Shown: positions 1 to 8,181 of the stretch, piece by piece
How the letters are laid out: the number at the start of each line of letters is the position of its first letter
Position numbering within the stretch: position 1 is the stretch's first letter
From: Oscillospiraceae bacterium
GTDB taxonomy: Bacteria > Bacillota > Clostridia > Oscillospirales > Ruminococcaceae
Direction of reading: 5' to 3'
DNA: 64,000 nucleotides
Assembly: GCA_021199855.1 (NCBI GenBank)
Contig: JAJQHD010000036.1
Location: 1-64,000 of the forward strand
Notes under the pieces: generated by a model
What the model saw: only the letters and a program-made list of their open reading frames with translations
Told to the model about the DNA's origin: nothing
Databases searched by the model: none
Translations under genes and position numbers: made by a program

Positions 1-89
1 CCACACTAACTTCTACTTCTCTCTCAACTCTTGAATTTACTTTGGGAAGTCACGAAGGCAAGATTTTTTCAAATCCACCCCAAAACCTA

Positions 90-119
90 TTGACAACCCG
101 CCATATTTTATGTTATAAT
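90..119 (+). promoter_or_regulatory. Promoter of the first surface-protein gene
   Basis: TTGACA at 90-95 and TATAAT at 114-119 with an 18-base spacer and an extended -10 TG (111-112). This is a near-consensus vegetative promoter. The ribosome binding site AAAGGAGG lies at about 166-173, just before the ATG at 182. Confidence 0.8.
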
Positions 120-181
120 TAGATGAGGAAATTAAAATAAGTACTCACTTACTTTTTCAATACTAAAGGAGGAAACCCCTG

Positions 182-2461
182 ATGACAAAGAAGCTTTTTA
201 TAATTTTCCTGACCCTATGCCTTGCAATCACGGCGATGACGGTGATGACGATGGCGGCGGATACTTATGGACCTTTCACCTACACAATTTCAAACGGTGT
301 AGTAACTATCACTAGTTGCGGTGATTCAGTTGGTTCAAAAGAAGCCACTATACCGTCAACAATCGAAGGTTACCCGGTAACGGTTATTGGCGATAATGCT
401 TTCGGGAGTTCTACGGAGGCTGTTGTTATTCCTGTATCTATAACCACTATTGGGGAGAATGCTTTCCAAGGTAGCGAAGCCCTCACGAATGTTTACTATG
501 CCGGCAATGAGAGTGCATGGAACAGCATAACTATTGGTAGCGGCAATGCAAATCTGACGAATGCTTTTATCCACTACGGTAGGTCAGCGGTATTCGACTA
601 TACATGGGAAACAGACTTCGTATGGAGCGAGGATCTATCAGAATGCACGGTGAAGATTACTTGTGACAACTGTGGCTCTTCTAAAGATATTTCGTCTGAC
701 ATAAGCGCAGATACAACTGCTTATGCAACCTGCACTACAACAGGATCGATAACGTATACTGCAACAGTTACATTCAATTATGAAACTTATACTGACACAA
801 GAACTGTAACTACCCCCACAACCGAGCACACCTACGTTAACGGTGTCTGCTCCGTCTGCAATGCCGTCGAGCCTGATAGTATCTATGTCGGCAGTCTGAA
901 GCTTCATGACGGGTGCTACACTACTGACGGCTCAACTGAGACTTCAGGTGCGCCGGGGAGTTCTGTTACTAGCTATGCTTACTACTCGGATGGTACGTTG
1001 ACGCTTAACAATTTCTCATTTACTGGCGTTGCTGTCGACGTATTTGGCATATACTCTGACAGTGATTTAGCTATCGAACTGATAGGAACGAACACCATCA
1101 CGACAATAACCGCTTATGGCATTTGCGCGGATAGTAATCTTAGTATCAGCGGAACGGGAAGTCTGACCGTGACGGTTGAGAACAGTTCGAATTATACATA
1201 TGGAATTGCTTCTAATAATGGCGATATCACGATTTCGGAAAGCACAGTAACTGTCAGCTCAACGAGCGGTTCTGATGCGGCATTTGGAATCGATGCGGCA
1301 TCTGGATCTGTTATGATACAAGATGGCAGTACGGTAAATGCCACAGCGACGTCTGCTAGCGGATATGCTGAGGGTATCTACGTATATACTGTTCTTTCAA
1401 TCTCAGAGAGTACAGTAAATGCTGAAGCAACATCTGGCGGTGAAGCAACCGGCATCTATGCGATATTCGGCGTTGCAGTCGATAAAGAGAGCAATGTGAT
1501 TGCTACAGCGACATCTACAGGCACAGGCGAAAGTTCAGCCGGTGTGTTCTCACTCAGCGTTTCAGTAAAGGGCGAAAGTAGCGTTACCGCCACAGCAACG
1601 GCTTCCAATGATGGCGGAGAAGTTTATGCAATCTGTACGTATCAATTAGTCATGGAGGACAACAGTTCTATAACTGCAAATGCTGACAGCGATGATTACG
1701 CCTACGGAATTCTTGCAGAGGGTAGTATCGGAATTACCGAAAGTAAAGTAGTTGCTGATGCTTCAGGCTCTGGAGCTGGAGCTATCTATGCCGGCTATGC
1801 TACATTTTCCGGAAGCAATATTTCCGCCACAGCGACATCTGACACCGATAATGGGGTTGCCTTTGCGGTCTTTGCGGCGTCTGTTTTAATCGATGAGAGC
1901 AGTGAAGTTGAAGTGACAGCAACCGCAACCGGCGACGGTTCAACTGTAGCCGCGATATACTCCTATAACTCTTCCGGATGTGTAGGAGTCGCTGAAAGTA
2001 AACTGACCGCTAAAGCCAGTGGCGATATGGTATATGGAATCTATTCAACCGGAAATGTTGAAATCACAGACTGTGAAGCGGAAATCACTGTTTCAGGAAC
2101 AACGGCTTCTGCAATCTATGTTAATGAAGTTGACAGCAACATCATAATTTCCGGAAGCAAATTGACTGCTGAAGCGACATCAAGTGACAATTCTGAATCT
2201 GCACTTGCATTCTGCGCTACATCAGTTGCTATCAGCGATGGCAGTGTAGTCGATATAACAACAAGTGGCAATTATGCTAATGGTATCTTTGCTAATAAAG
2301 ATGTTATGATTACTGACAGCACCGTAACCGCTACATCCACCGGCGTCACCTATGCTTACGATATCTATGCGTCCGGGGACATTTCAATTTCCGGCAGTGA
2401 CGTGACCGCTACTGCGACTGCATCCGGCACAGGCAGTGAGGCTAGCGCAATATTCGCTTAA
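182..2461 (+). CDS. Secreted beta-helix surface protein, N-terminal part (frameshifted)
   Basis: N-terminal portion of a large secreted protein. A signal peptide covers about residues 1-26. A short BspA-like leucine-rich repeat follows (residues ~55-115, with ENAF and GDNAF motifs), then a segment with CDNC and CSVC pairs (~150-235), then about 500 residues of Ser/Thr/Ala-rich repeats of 20-40 residues with the recurring theme ISGSxVTATATS, typical of a right-handed parallel beta-helix. The frame ends at a TAA at 2459-2461. The same repeat pattern continues at once in the frame that is open from 2446, through 4044. One missing base near 2459 would join the two into a single protein of roughly 1,290 residues. 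The likely role is an adhesin or carbohydrate-contacting surface protein; the ligand is unknown. The start is set by an AAAGGAGG site 9 bases upstream. Confidence 0.85.
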   Translation: MTKKLFIIFLTLCLAITAMTVMTMAADTYGPFTYTISNGVVTITSCGDSVGSKEATIPSTIEGYPVTVIGDNAFGSSTEAVVIPVSITTIGENAFQGSEALTNVYYAGNESAWNSITIGSGNANLTNAFIHYGRSAVFDYTWETDFVWSEDLSECTVKITCDNCGSSKDISSDISADTTAYATCTTTGSITYTATVTFNYETYTDTRTVTTPTTEHTYVNGVCSVCNAVEPDSIYVGSLKLHDGCYTTDGSTETSGAPGSSVTSYAYYSDGTLTLNNFSFTGVAVDVFGIYSDSDLAIELIGTNTITTITAYGICADSNLSISGTGSLTVTVENSSNYTYGIASNNGDITISESTVTVSSTSGSDAAFGIDAASGSVMIQDGSTVNATATSASGYAEGIYVYTVLSISESTVNAEATSGGEATGIYAIFGVAVDKESNVIATATSTGTGESSAGVFSLSVSVKGESSVTATATASNDGGEVYAICTYQLVMEDNSSITANADSDDYAYGILAEGSIGITESKVVADASGSGAGAIYAGYATFSGSNISATATSDTDNGVAFAVFAASVLIDESSEVEVTATATGDGSTVAAIYSYNSSGCVGVAESKLTAKASGDMVYGIYSTGNVEITDCEAEITVSGTTASAIYVNEVDSNIIISGSKLTAEATSSDNSESALAFCATSVAISDGSVVDITTSGNYANGIFANKDVMITDSTVTATSTGVTYAYDIYASGDISISGSDVTATATASGTGSEASAIFA

Positions 2462-2724
2462 TAAATATCACCGAAAGTGAAGTAGTTGCGGAGGCGTCGG
2501 CGTATAAGATTGATGGAGCGATTCTTACATATAGCGCTGACAAGGATATTACTATAACCGACAGCGATGTAACCGTAACGTCAACAAGCGGAGATTACCG
2601 TGATAACGGAGGAGCAATCGCGACCTATGATACCGGTAGCGACATCATCATTTCCGGCAGTAAGATAACGGCAACTTCAATCAGCAGTTCAACAACAAGA
2701 AAGAACTACGGCGCAATCTCTGCT

Positions 2725-4044
2725 ATGGGCTCCGTTTCCGTTTCAGAGAGTGAACTTAAGCTTGAGTCCACAGGCGGATATGTCTATGGCGCACTTCATG
2801 CTGAAGAGAATATCACGGTAACAGACAGTGAGTTAGAGGCTACTGCCGATGGAATAGTGGGTTATGCAATAGAAGCCATTGAAGGAAATATCGCGATTTC
2901 CGGAAGCAATGTAACCGCAACTGCAACCGGCACGAATGCGCAGTCTGCAATCCGCGCAGACGGTGGCAATATTCAGTTCACTGACAGCCTTGTTGTCGCG
3001 GATGGTGGAATAGATGTTGCAGGCACCGTCACTGTTACTGCCGGCAATGACGTGCTGGAGGTTCTTGGCGGAGCGGCGTCTGCAAGTGCTACTGCGAAGG
3101 CTTATGTACAGGCTTCGGGGACTCTGGCGATTACAAATGCTACCTGGACTTCTGACTGGAATGGATACGGATATGTGGAGATTGCGTTGCATTCACATGT
3201 TTACGACGACGGAGTGGTCACTACTGCGCCTACTTGCACCGAAACAGGCGTGAAAACCTACACCTGTGCGTGCGGGGACAGTTATACAGAACCTGTTGAG
3301 GCAACCGGGCACACAGAATCTGAACCGGTTGTCGAGAATGAAGTCGCGGCTACGTGCACGAAGGATGGGTCGTATGATCTGGTGGTCTACTGCTCAGTCT
3401 GCGAAGCAGAGATTTCGAGAGTGACTATGGCAGGTGACCCTGCAACCGGTCATACATATGAATTCTCAGAGTTCACATGGGCTGAAGATCTCCTGTCAGC
3501 CAAGGCAGTCTATGCCTGCCACTGCGGAGAGACAATGACGGTCGATGCAACCGTTACAATGAAGGGCAGTAACGGCGTCTACACAATGACGGCAACAGTC
3601 ACCGACAGTGACGGCACAGTCCACACCGACACCCAGGTCGCCGGAATTAGCCTTACAACAATCGCGGCGGACTATACCTCGGTCAACGACGCAATTGCCG
3701 CGGCAAATGCTCTTGTTGCCAACAACTATACGAACTTTGATACAGTAACCAATGCAATCAATAAGGTTCAGTGGAACTTAAGCGTTGTGAACCAGGGAAC
3801 AGTCAACAACTACGCCGAAGCAATTGAAACCGCAATCGCAAATCTCATCCCGGTCACTATTGAAGAAACTGTCAATATCGAAGAGCCGATAGAGGACATG
3901 GATACTGAGGTTGAACCGGATGAAGATGAATCAGAGCCGGTTGAGACACCAGTAGATGAGAATCCGACAACCGGTGTTGCGGTAGCACTTCTGCCGATGG
4001 CAATTGCAATGGCGGGTGTGGTAAGCAGAAAGCGACTTGGCTGA
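2725..4044 (+). CDS. Surface protein, C-terminal part with NPTTG sorting signal
   Basis: Continuation of the protein starting at 182; the same frame is open from 2446, so the ATG at 2725 is only the first formal start and has no ribosome binding site. Residues 1-130 carry further beta-helix repeats. Next come Cys-rich units of a kind common in clostridial surface proteins (TCACGDSY, CSVCE, CHCGE) and a helical stretch (~310-375). An acidic spacer leads to the tail ENPTTG, a hydrophobic segment and RKR, an NPxTG-type cell-wall anchor. The last three codons and the stop lie in a 9-bp hairpin. Without the upstream signal peptide this part would not be exported, so either the gene is inactive or the frameshift is an assembly artefact. 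Confidence 0.8.
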   Translation: MGSVSVSESELKLESTGGYVYGALHAEENITVTDSELEATADGIVGYAIEAIEGNIAISGSNVTATATGTNAQSAIRADGGNIQFTDSLVVADGGIDVAGTVTVTAGNDVLEVLGGAASASATAKAYVQASGTLAITNATWTSDWNGYGYVEIALHSHVYDDGVVTTAPTCTETGVKTYTCACGDSYTEPVEATGHTESEPVVENEVAATCTKDGSYDLVVYCSVCEAEISRVTMAGDPATGHTYEFSEFTWAEDLLSAKAVYACHCGETMTVDATVTMKGSNGVYTMTATVTDSDGTVHTDTQVAGISLTTIAADYTSVNDAIAAANALVANNYTNFDTVTNAINKVQWNLSVVNQGTVNNYAEAIETAIANLIPVTIEETVNIEEPIEDMDTEVEPDEDESEPVETPVDENPTTGVAVALLPMAIAMAGVVSRKRLG

Positions 4045-4054
4045 CGCCAAGTCG
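4033..4054 (+). repeat. Hairpin around the stop codon, shared with the next gene
   Basis: Perfect inverted repeat CGACTTGGC / GCCAAGTCG with loop TGAC. The TGA stop (4042-4044) is in the loop and the 5' arm encodes Arg-Leu-Gly. The same hairpin is at 6188-6209. Confidence 0.85.
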
Positions 4055-4078
4055 GCGCCTCAGGCGAGAATGAGGGGT

Positions 4079-4105
4079 GCGCCCACGCAGTGGGCGCCTT
4101 TTTTT
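4079..4105 (+). terminator. Intrinsic terminator after the first surface protein
   Basis: GCGCCCAC, loop GCA, GTGGGCGC, then seven T: an 8-bp GC-rich stem with a U tract. Confidence 0.9.
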
Positions 4106-4211
4106 ATGCTCTATCAACATAAGTAAGTAATCGCTTATATGCAAAATGCACAAACAATTTTCGTCAAGACTGATGTAGATTCTTTAACAGGCTGAAATTG
4201 CACAAAACGGC

Positions 4212-4240
4212 TTGCAATGCGAGTTTTTGTGTGATATCAT
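4212..4240 (+). promoter_or_regulatory. Promoter of the second surface-protein gene
   Basis: TTGCAA at 4212-4217, a 17-base spacer and TATCAT at 4235-4240 with an extended TG. A TTGCACAA half-site at 4198-4205 resembles the operators described at 16.5 and 18.5 kb. Confidence 0.55.
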
Positions 4241-4294
4241 GAACCTATCTTTAAGAAGGGTTATTATACCCAGAGATGTTTGAGGAGGAACCAT

Positions 4295-6199
4295 ATGAAA
4301 AAATTATTACGCCTTGTGAGCGTCTTGCTTGTTGTTGCATTGACATGCACAATGCTCGCAGTCACCAGCTTTGCGGATGACAATGTCGCCGCAGTCACAA
4401 TCGATGGAGTCACCACCGAGTACGCAACGCTCAAAGAGGCATTTGCTGTCCTTACAAGTAGCACAACAGCAACTATTGATCTTTTGTGCGACACGTCTTA
4501 CTCAGGAACAGCCGCCTTGCAGTTCAATGGCACTGTCACTCTTAACCTGAACGGTCACACCATCACTGGCACATCGTCAGGCGCTGTCTTTGGCATCAAG
4601 GCAAGCTCAACAGTCACCATCTGCAATGGTACCATCACCGGCAAGAGCAATTCCGGCGTAGTCGCAGTAAACAACAAGAACACTGTTGTCAACCTTGAGA
4701 ATCTGACCCTGTCGAACACGAGCACTTCAAGCAGTTCTTCGTTCGCATACAGCGCTCTTCAGATGACACACAGCGTGTCCACAACTGTAACCGCGACAAA
4801 CTGCACATTTACAAGCGCAAGCTCAGCTGGTTCTGCCATCAGCTATTCCAATTCATCCAGTTCAAGAAGCTTGTCCCAGACTATCACCCTGAATGACTGC
4901 ACGCTGAGCGCCGCCAAGTATGGTATAAAGCTCTATGGCGGACATTCTTCCTATTCGTTCGATATTACTTTGAACGATTGCACTGTCACCACAACAGGCA
5001 CCGGCTCAACCGCCTTCTATGTCCAGGGACAGTCAAGCTCCTATAACGCGAAATTTGTCCTGACCATCAACGATACCACAATCAACAGCGAGAGCCTGAT
5101 AACCAACGCAAACAACTACATCAAGACTACTTCCACCGTTGACGTCACCGGCTGTAGCACATTGAATGTCGAGGAGCTCGACGGCAAGACTGCTCTTGAT
5201 TACGCAACACTGACAATCAGCAGTGGTAATTTCAGCGTCGATGTTTCCGACTACTACACCAGCACCGATTCCAACATGGTTTATGTTGAGACAGAGACCG
5301 GTAGCTTCGTCGCAGGATATGGCGCTACAGTTGAATATGACGATGCAGATGGAGTTGTTGAGGGCGTTGAGGCTGTCATCGCTCCCGATGAGAAGGTAAC
5401 CTTCTCTGTAGTCTGCGAAACCGGATATGAGGTATCGGAAGTAGCAGTTTACGAGCTCACTGATGTCAACGTAAGCATGGTTCAGATTGAAGTCATCGAC
5501 AACAATGACGGCACCTACACCTTCACAATGCCTGTTTACGTTTCAGTATCGTTCGCAAAGACCTTCTACATTGCTTCTGACGCTGAAACGGTAGCTGTTG
5601 AAAACGGTTCATACACAGTAACACCGACATCAGCCAACTATGGCGACACTGTAACTATCATCCCTAACCCCAACAAGGGCTACAAGGTTTCCGAGGTTAC
5701 TGTTGTTGACGAGAACGGCAGTCCTATTGAAGTCACATATAACGAAGCAAACGGCACCTACAGCTTTGTAATGCCGGCTGGTAGCGTAAGCATCTCTGTA
5801 AGCTACTATAAGGCTTCTGCGGTATTTGGCGGCGTCATCTATGTTGATGCTCAGTACCACGGAATTTTCATCGACGGACATCTCGCCTGCATTCCTCACT
5901 CGGTTGATGAGAGCGGCTACTGCACCGTCTGCCACGAGTATATCGGTGTAGAGGCTGAGGAGGACGTTGAGGACGTTGAGGAAGATGTTGAGGAAACCGA
6001 AACTGTCGAGGAGACCGTAAACATCGAAGAGCCTGCCGAGGGCACCGACACCGAATCCGAGCCGGATGATGAGTCAGGCGAGGAAGAAGTCACTGTTCCT
6101 GAAACAGAATCCAACCCGACAACCGGAGCCATGCTTATGCTCCTGCCGATGGCGATTGCCGCCACTGGGGTTGTTGCAGGGAAAAAGCGACTTGGCTGA
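4295..6199 (+). CDS. Secreted beta-helix surface protein with NPTTG anchor
   Basis: Predicted exported and wall-anchored protein of 634 residues, complete. The ATG at 4295 is chosen over the TTG at 4280 because GAGGAGGA (4282-4289) lies just before it and the signal peptide starts MKKLLRLVSVLL. Residues ~35-290 form parallel beta-helix strands (NLNGHTITG, ICNGTITGKS, ITLNDCTL). Two modules resembling the bacterial repeat domains of surface proteins follow (FSVVCETGYEVSEVAVYE and VTIIPNPNKGYKVSEVTV, each ending in a YTFTMP or YSFVMP strand). Then come a CTVC pair, an acidic spacer, the sorting motif SNPTTG, a hydrophobic stretch and GKKRLG. The spacer and anchor closely match those of the upstream gene (EETVNIEEP, LLPMAIA), so the tails share ancestry. 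No catalytic residues are recognisable; the ligand is unknown. Confidence 0.9.
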   Translation: MKKLLRLVSVLLVVALTCTMLAVTSFADDNVAAVTIDGVTTEYATLKEAFAVLTSSTTATIDLLCDTSYSGTAALQFNGTVTLNLNGHTITGTSSGAVFGIKASSTVTICNGTITGKSNSGVVAVNNKNTVVNLENLTLSNTSTSSSSSFAYSALQMTHSVSTTVTATNCTFTSASSAGSAISYSNSSSSRSLSQTITLNDCTLSAAKYGIKLYGGHSSYSFDITLNDCTVTTTGTGSTAFYVQGQSSSYNAKFVLTINDTTINSESLITNANNYIKTTSTVDVTGCSTLNVEELDGKTALDYATLTISSGNFSVDVSDYYTSTDSNMVYVETETGSFVAGYGATVEYDDADGVVEGVEAVIAPDEKVTFSVVCETGYEVSEVAVYELTDVNVSMVQIEVIDNNDGTYTFTMPVYVSVSFAKTFYIASDAETVAVENGSYTVTPTSANYGDTVTIIPNPNKGYKVSEVTVVDENGSPIEVTYNEANGTYSFVMPAGSVSISVSYYKASAVFGGVIYVDAQYHGIFIDGHLACIPHSVDESGYCTVCHEYIGVEAEEDVEDVEEDVEETETVEETVNIEEPAEGTDTESEPDDESGEEEVTVPETESNPTTGAMLMLLPMAIAATGVVAGKKRLG

Positions 6200-6209
6200 C
6201 GCCAAGTCG
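6188..6209 (+). repeat. Stop-codon hairpin, second copy
   Basis: Same sequence as at 4033-4054: the CGACTTGGC / GCCAAGTCG stem encloses the TGA stop at 6197-6199. Confidence 0.85.
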
Positions 6210-6230
6210 GCGCCTCCCGTTGGTCGGCGC

Positions 6231-6316
6231 ACCTCTCAGTCGGAGTTTGCGAAGCAAATCTCCCTGAGGTCGCCATCGGCGAACTCATGCGCTCCCCTTA
6301 ACAGGGGAGCCTTTTT
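6231..6316 (-). repeat. Dispersed palindromic repeat (family R1) ending in a terminator
   Basis: Reverse-oriented copy: CCTCTCAGTC, a variable arm, then GCTCCCCT-TAAC-AGGGGAGC at 6291-6310 followed by CTTTTT. The hairpin plus U tract also works as the terminator of the second surface-protein gene. Confidence 0.75.
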
Positions 6317-6331
6317 GTATGTGGCGCTTCT

Positions 6332-6380
6332 GGCTCCCCTTTTTAAGGGGAGCTGTCAGCCGCAGGCTGACTGAGAGGTG
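6332..6380 (+). repeat. Dispersed palindromic repeat (family R1)
   Basis: GGCTCCCCT / AGGGGAGCTGTCAG, a CAGCCG / AGGCTG arm, then ACTGAGAGG. It is inverted relative to the copy at 6231-6316, so the two form a large imperfect inverted repeat. Confidence 0.75.
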
Positions 6381-6417
6381 CGCAAGCCCGAAGGGCGAGC
6401 GCGTCGCCGAAGGCGAC

Positions 6418-6446
6418 TTGACACCCACTCCATTTTCCACTATAAT
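6418..6446 (+). promoter_or_regulatory. Promoter of tatD
   Basis: TTGACA (6418-6423), a 17-base spacer and TATAAT (6441-6446): an exact consensus promoter 28 bases before the start codon. Confidence 0.9.
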
Positions 6447-6473
6447 ATCTACAAAACTATTCCGGAGGTACCT

Positions 6474-7244
6474 ATGCTCTCCCACATTTTCGACACCCAT
6501 TCCCACTATGACGATCCGAAGTTCGACGGACTCAGGGACTACCTGATTCCGGCTCTGTTCGAGCTCAATATTTCGGGGATAATGCACGCCGCTACCGATT
6601 TGAAATCCTCCGAATTCGGCGTCAGTATGGCTAAAAAATACGATAAATACTACACCGCCGTCGGGGTTCACCCCGAGAATCTATATGATGCCAGTGGCGA
6701 CTATATTGACCGCCTGCGCGAGCTCGCAATCTCCGGAAATGCAAGAGCCATCGGCGAAATCGGGCTTGATTATCACTACGAAGGCTATGATAGAGATGCT
6801 CAGATAAAGGCTTTCAGAGAGCAGGTGGAGCTTGCAAATTCGCTTTCGTTGCCGGTAATAGTTCACTGCCGCGACGCAACAGGCGACTGCATGGAAATTC
6901 TGCGGGAGCTGAAGCCCCGGGGCGTCATGCACTGCTTTTCCGGCTCAGTTGAGACGGCGAAAGAGATAATCAACCTCGGCATGTATATAAGCTTCACCGG
7001 CGTTCTCACGTTCAAGAACGCCAAAAAATCTGTAGAGGTTCTGAAATCAATTCCGATAGACAGATACTTACTTGAGACCGACTGCCCCTACATGTCCCCT
7101 GAACCCCACAGAGGAAAGATTTGCGACAGTGCAATGATAAAGTATACAGCGAGAAAAGCGGCAGAAGTGCTAGGTATGAGCTATGAGGATTTGGTCGTGA
7201 AGACGGAAGAGAATGCGAAGAGGCTGTTTTTGCGTCAATTGTAG
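6474..7244 (+). CDS. tatD: TatD-family metal-dependent hydrolase
   Basis: Predicted cytoplasmic TIM-barrel hydrolase of 256 residues, the usual TatD/YcfH length. Metal-binding motifs are present: DTHSHYD near residue 7, GEIGLDYHY near 95, VHCRDA near 130, HCFSGS near 155 and ETDCPYMSP near 205. The family acts as DNA 3'-5' exonuclease or deoxyribonuclease in DNA quality control. The ATG at 6474 follows a CCGGAGG site; the frame is open further upstream, but that part is repeat-derived and overlaps the promoter. It is monocistronic, between two repeat blocks. In many Firmicutes tatD follows metG; here it does not. Confidence 0.93.
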   Translation: MLSHIFDTHSHYDDPKFDGLRDYLIPALFELNISGIMHAATDLKSSEFGVSMAKKYDKYYTAVGVHPENLYDASGDYIDRLRELAISGNARAIGEIGLDYHYEGYDRDAQIKAFREQVELANSLSLPVIVHCRDATGDCMEILRELKPRGVMHCFSGSVETAKEIINLGMYISFTGVLTFKNAKKSVEVLKSIPIDRYLLETDCPYMSPEPHRGKICDSAMIKYTARKAAEVLGMSYEDLVVKTEENAKRLFLRQL

Positions 7245-7271
7245 GGACGGATACCATCCGCCCGCGCCCCC
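7245..7271 (+). repeat. Partial copy of the GGGCGGAT palindrome (family R3)
   Basis: TAGGGACGGATACCATCCGCCCG closely resembles one arm of the 74-base inverted repeat at 57961-58034. It begins directly after the tatD stop codon. Confidence 0.6.
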
Positions 7272-7282
7272 TGCGGGGCGCA

Positions 7283-7333
7283 CCCCTCAGTCTCGCTTCG
7301 CGAGCCAGCTCCCCTTGACAGGGGAGCCTTTTT
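7283..7333 (-). repeat. Dispersed palindromic repeat R1 / tatD terminator
   Basis: CCCCTCAGTC, a CTCGCTTCGCGAG hairpin, then GCTCCCCT-TGAC-AGGGGAGC (7308-7327) and five T. It serves as the intrinsic terminator of tatD. Confidence 0.8.
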
Positions 7334-7367
7334 GAATTCTGTACAAACTTTTGATAGAACAAAAATA

Positions 7368-7416
7368 GCCTCCCCTGTCAAGGGGAGCTGGCTACCCGAA
7401 GGGCGGACTGAGGGGT
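7368..7416 (+). repeat. Dispersed palindromic repeat (family R1)
   Basis: GCCTCCCCT-GTCA-AGGGGAGCTGG with a CTACCCGAAGGGCGG arm, ending ACTGAGGGG. Inverted partner of the copy at 7283-7333. Confidence 0.75.
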
Positions 7417-7428
7417 TAAAAATACCCC

Positions 7429-7457
7429 TTGACAAACGCCTCAAAGTATGGTATTGT
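7429..7457 (+). promoter_or_regulatory. Promoter of the ACT-domain gene
   Basis: TTGACA at 7429-7434, a 17-base spacer and TATTGT at 7452-7457. Confidence 0.7.
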
Positions 7458-7516
7458 ATTCATGCTGAATACAGTTGTACTCAGCACGCAAACTTTCGGG
7501 CAAGAAGGTGACTAAT

Positions 7517-7963
7517 GTGGATTTGGGCGAAAAATATGTCGTTGTCAGGGCAGATGTCCTGCCGGATGTTATAGTAAAGGTAATAGAGGCAAAGAAGCTT
7601 CTCGCGACCGGCGAGTGCAAGTCATCATCAGAGGCTTGCCAGGCTGTCGGTATTTCGAGGAGTGCTTTCTATAAATACAAGGATTCGGCTTTCAACTACA
7701 GCGACGGCTTCGGCTCCCAGATTGTCACCTATTATCTCACCTTGTGCGACCGTGCAGGAGTTTTCAGCGAGGTGCTCAGGAGCCTCTACAGCCACGGTGC
7801 GAACATTCTCACAATGAATCAGAACATCCCAATCGATTCCGCCGCCACCGCCACCGTCACCGTCCGCTTCGACGACAACGGCGACCATAACGCCGCCGCC
7901 ATCTGCGAAGAGCTTTCCAGAATTGACGGGGTTATAAGAGCGGGGACGTCATACGGGAGATAG
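7517..7963 (+). CDS. ACT domain-containing regulator (UPF0735 / PheB-like)
   Basis: A 148-residue protein. The first half has the family signature VVRADVLPDV and a helix-turn-helix-like segment (SEACQAVGISRSAFYKYKD). The second half is an ACT domain (residues ~68-145: VTYYLTLCDRAGVFSEVL, GANILTMNQ), which usually binds amino acids. The GTG at 7517 is preferred to the TTG at 7475 because AAGAAGGTG lies 7 bases upstream and the relatives begin at about this residue. The gene is followed by homoserine dehydrogenase, as in other Firmicutes, so a role in sensing threonine, methionine or another aspartate-derived amino acid is likely but inferred. Confidence 0.88.
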   Translation: MDLGEKYVVVRADVLPDVIVKVIEAKKLLATGECKSSSEACQAVGISRSAFYKYKDSAFNYSDGFGSQIVTYYLTLCDRAGVFSEVLRSLYSHGANILTMNQNIPIDSAATATVTVRFDDNGDHNAAAICEELSRIDGVIRAGTSYGR

Positions 7964-7985
7964 GAACAGGCGCCGACTGCGTCGG

Positions 7986-8042
7986 CGCACCCCTCCACCA
8001 CCGCACTTCGTGCGGCGGTCCCCCTCCCCTTGACAGAGGAGG
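7986..8042 (-). repeat. Dispersed palindromic repeat, GTGGAGGGG subtype (R2)
   Basis: CCCCTCCACC, a CCGCACTTCGTGCGG hairpin and GGTCCCCCTCCCC. Same subtype as the copy at 36640-36689. Confidence 0.7.
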
Positions 8043-8084
8043 CAATAGCATCCTAATCCAAAAGCCTTTGGTAGGAGCAATTAT

Positions 8085-8130
8085 GGCTCCCCTGTTAAGG
8101 GGAGCTGTCGCCGTAGGCGACTGAGGGGTT
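8085..8130 (+). repeat. Dispersed palindromic repeat (family R1)
   Basis: GGCTCCCCT-GTTA-AGGGGAGCTGTCG, a CGCCGTAGGCG arm, then ACTGAGGGG. Confidence 0.75.
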
Positions 8131-8181
8131 TGCGAGCCCACAGGGCGAGCGTGCATAAATACATTTTCGGAGGAAAAAACA

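Noticed and set aside
7429-7516. T-box leader for the ACT-domain/hom genes
   Set aside because: The transcribed leader is about 50 bases and has no T-box sequence or anticodon-loop stem.
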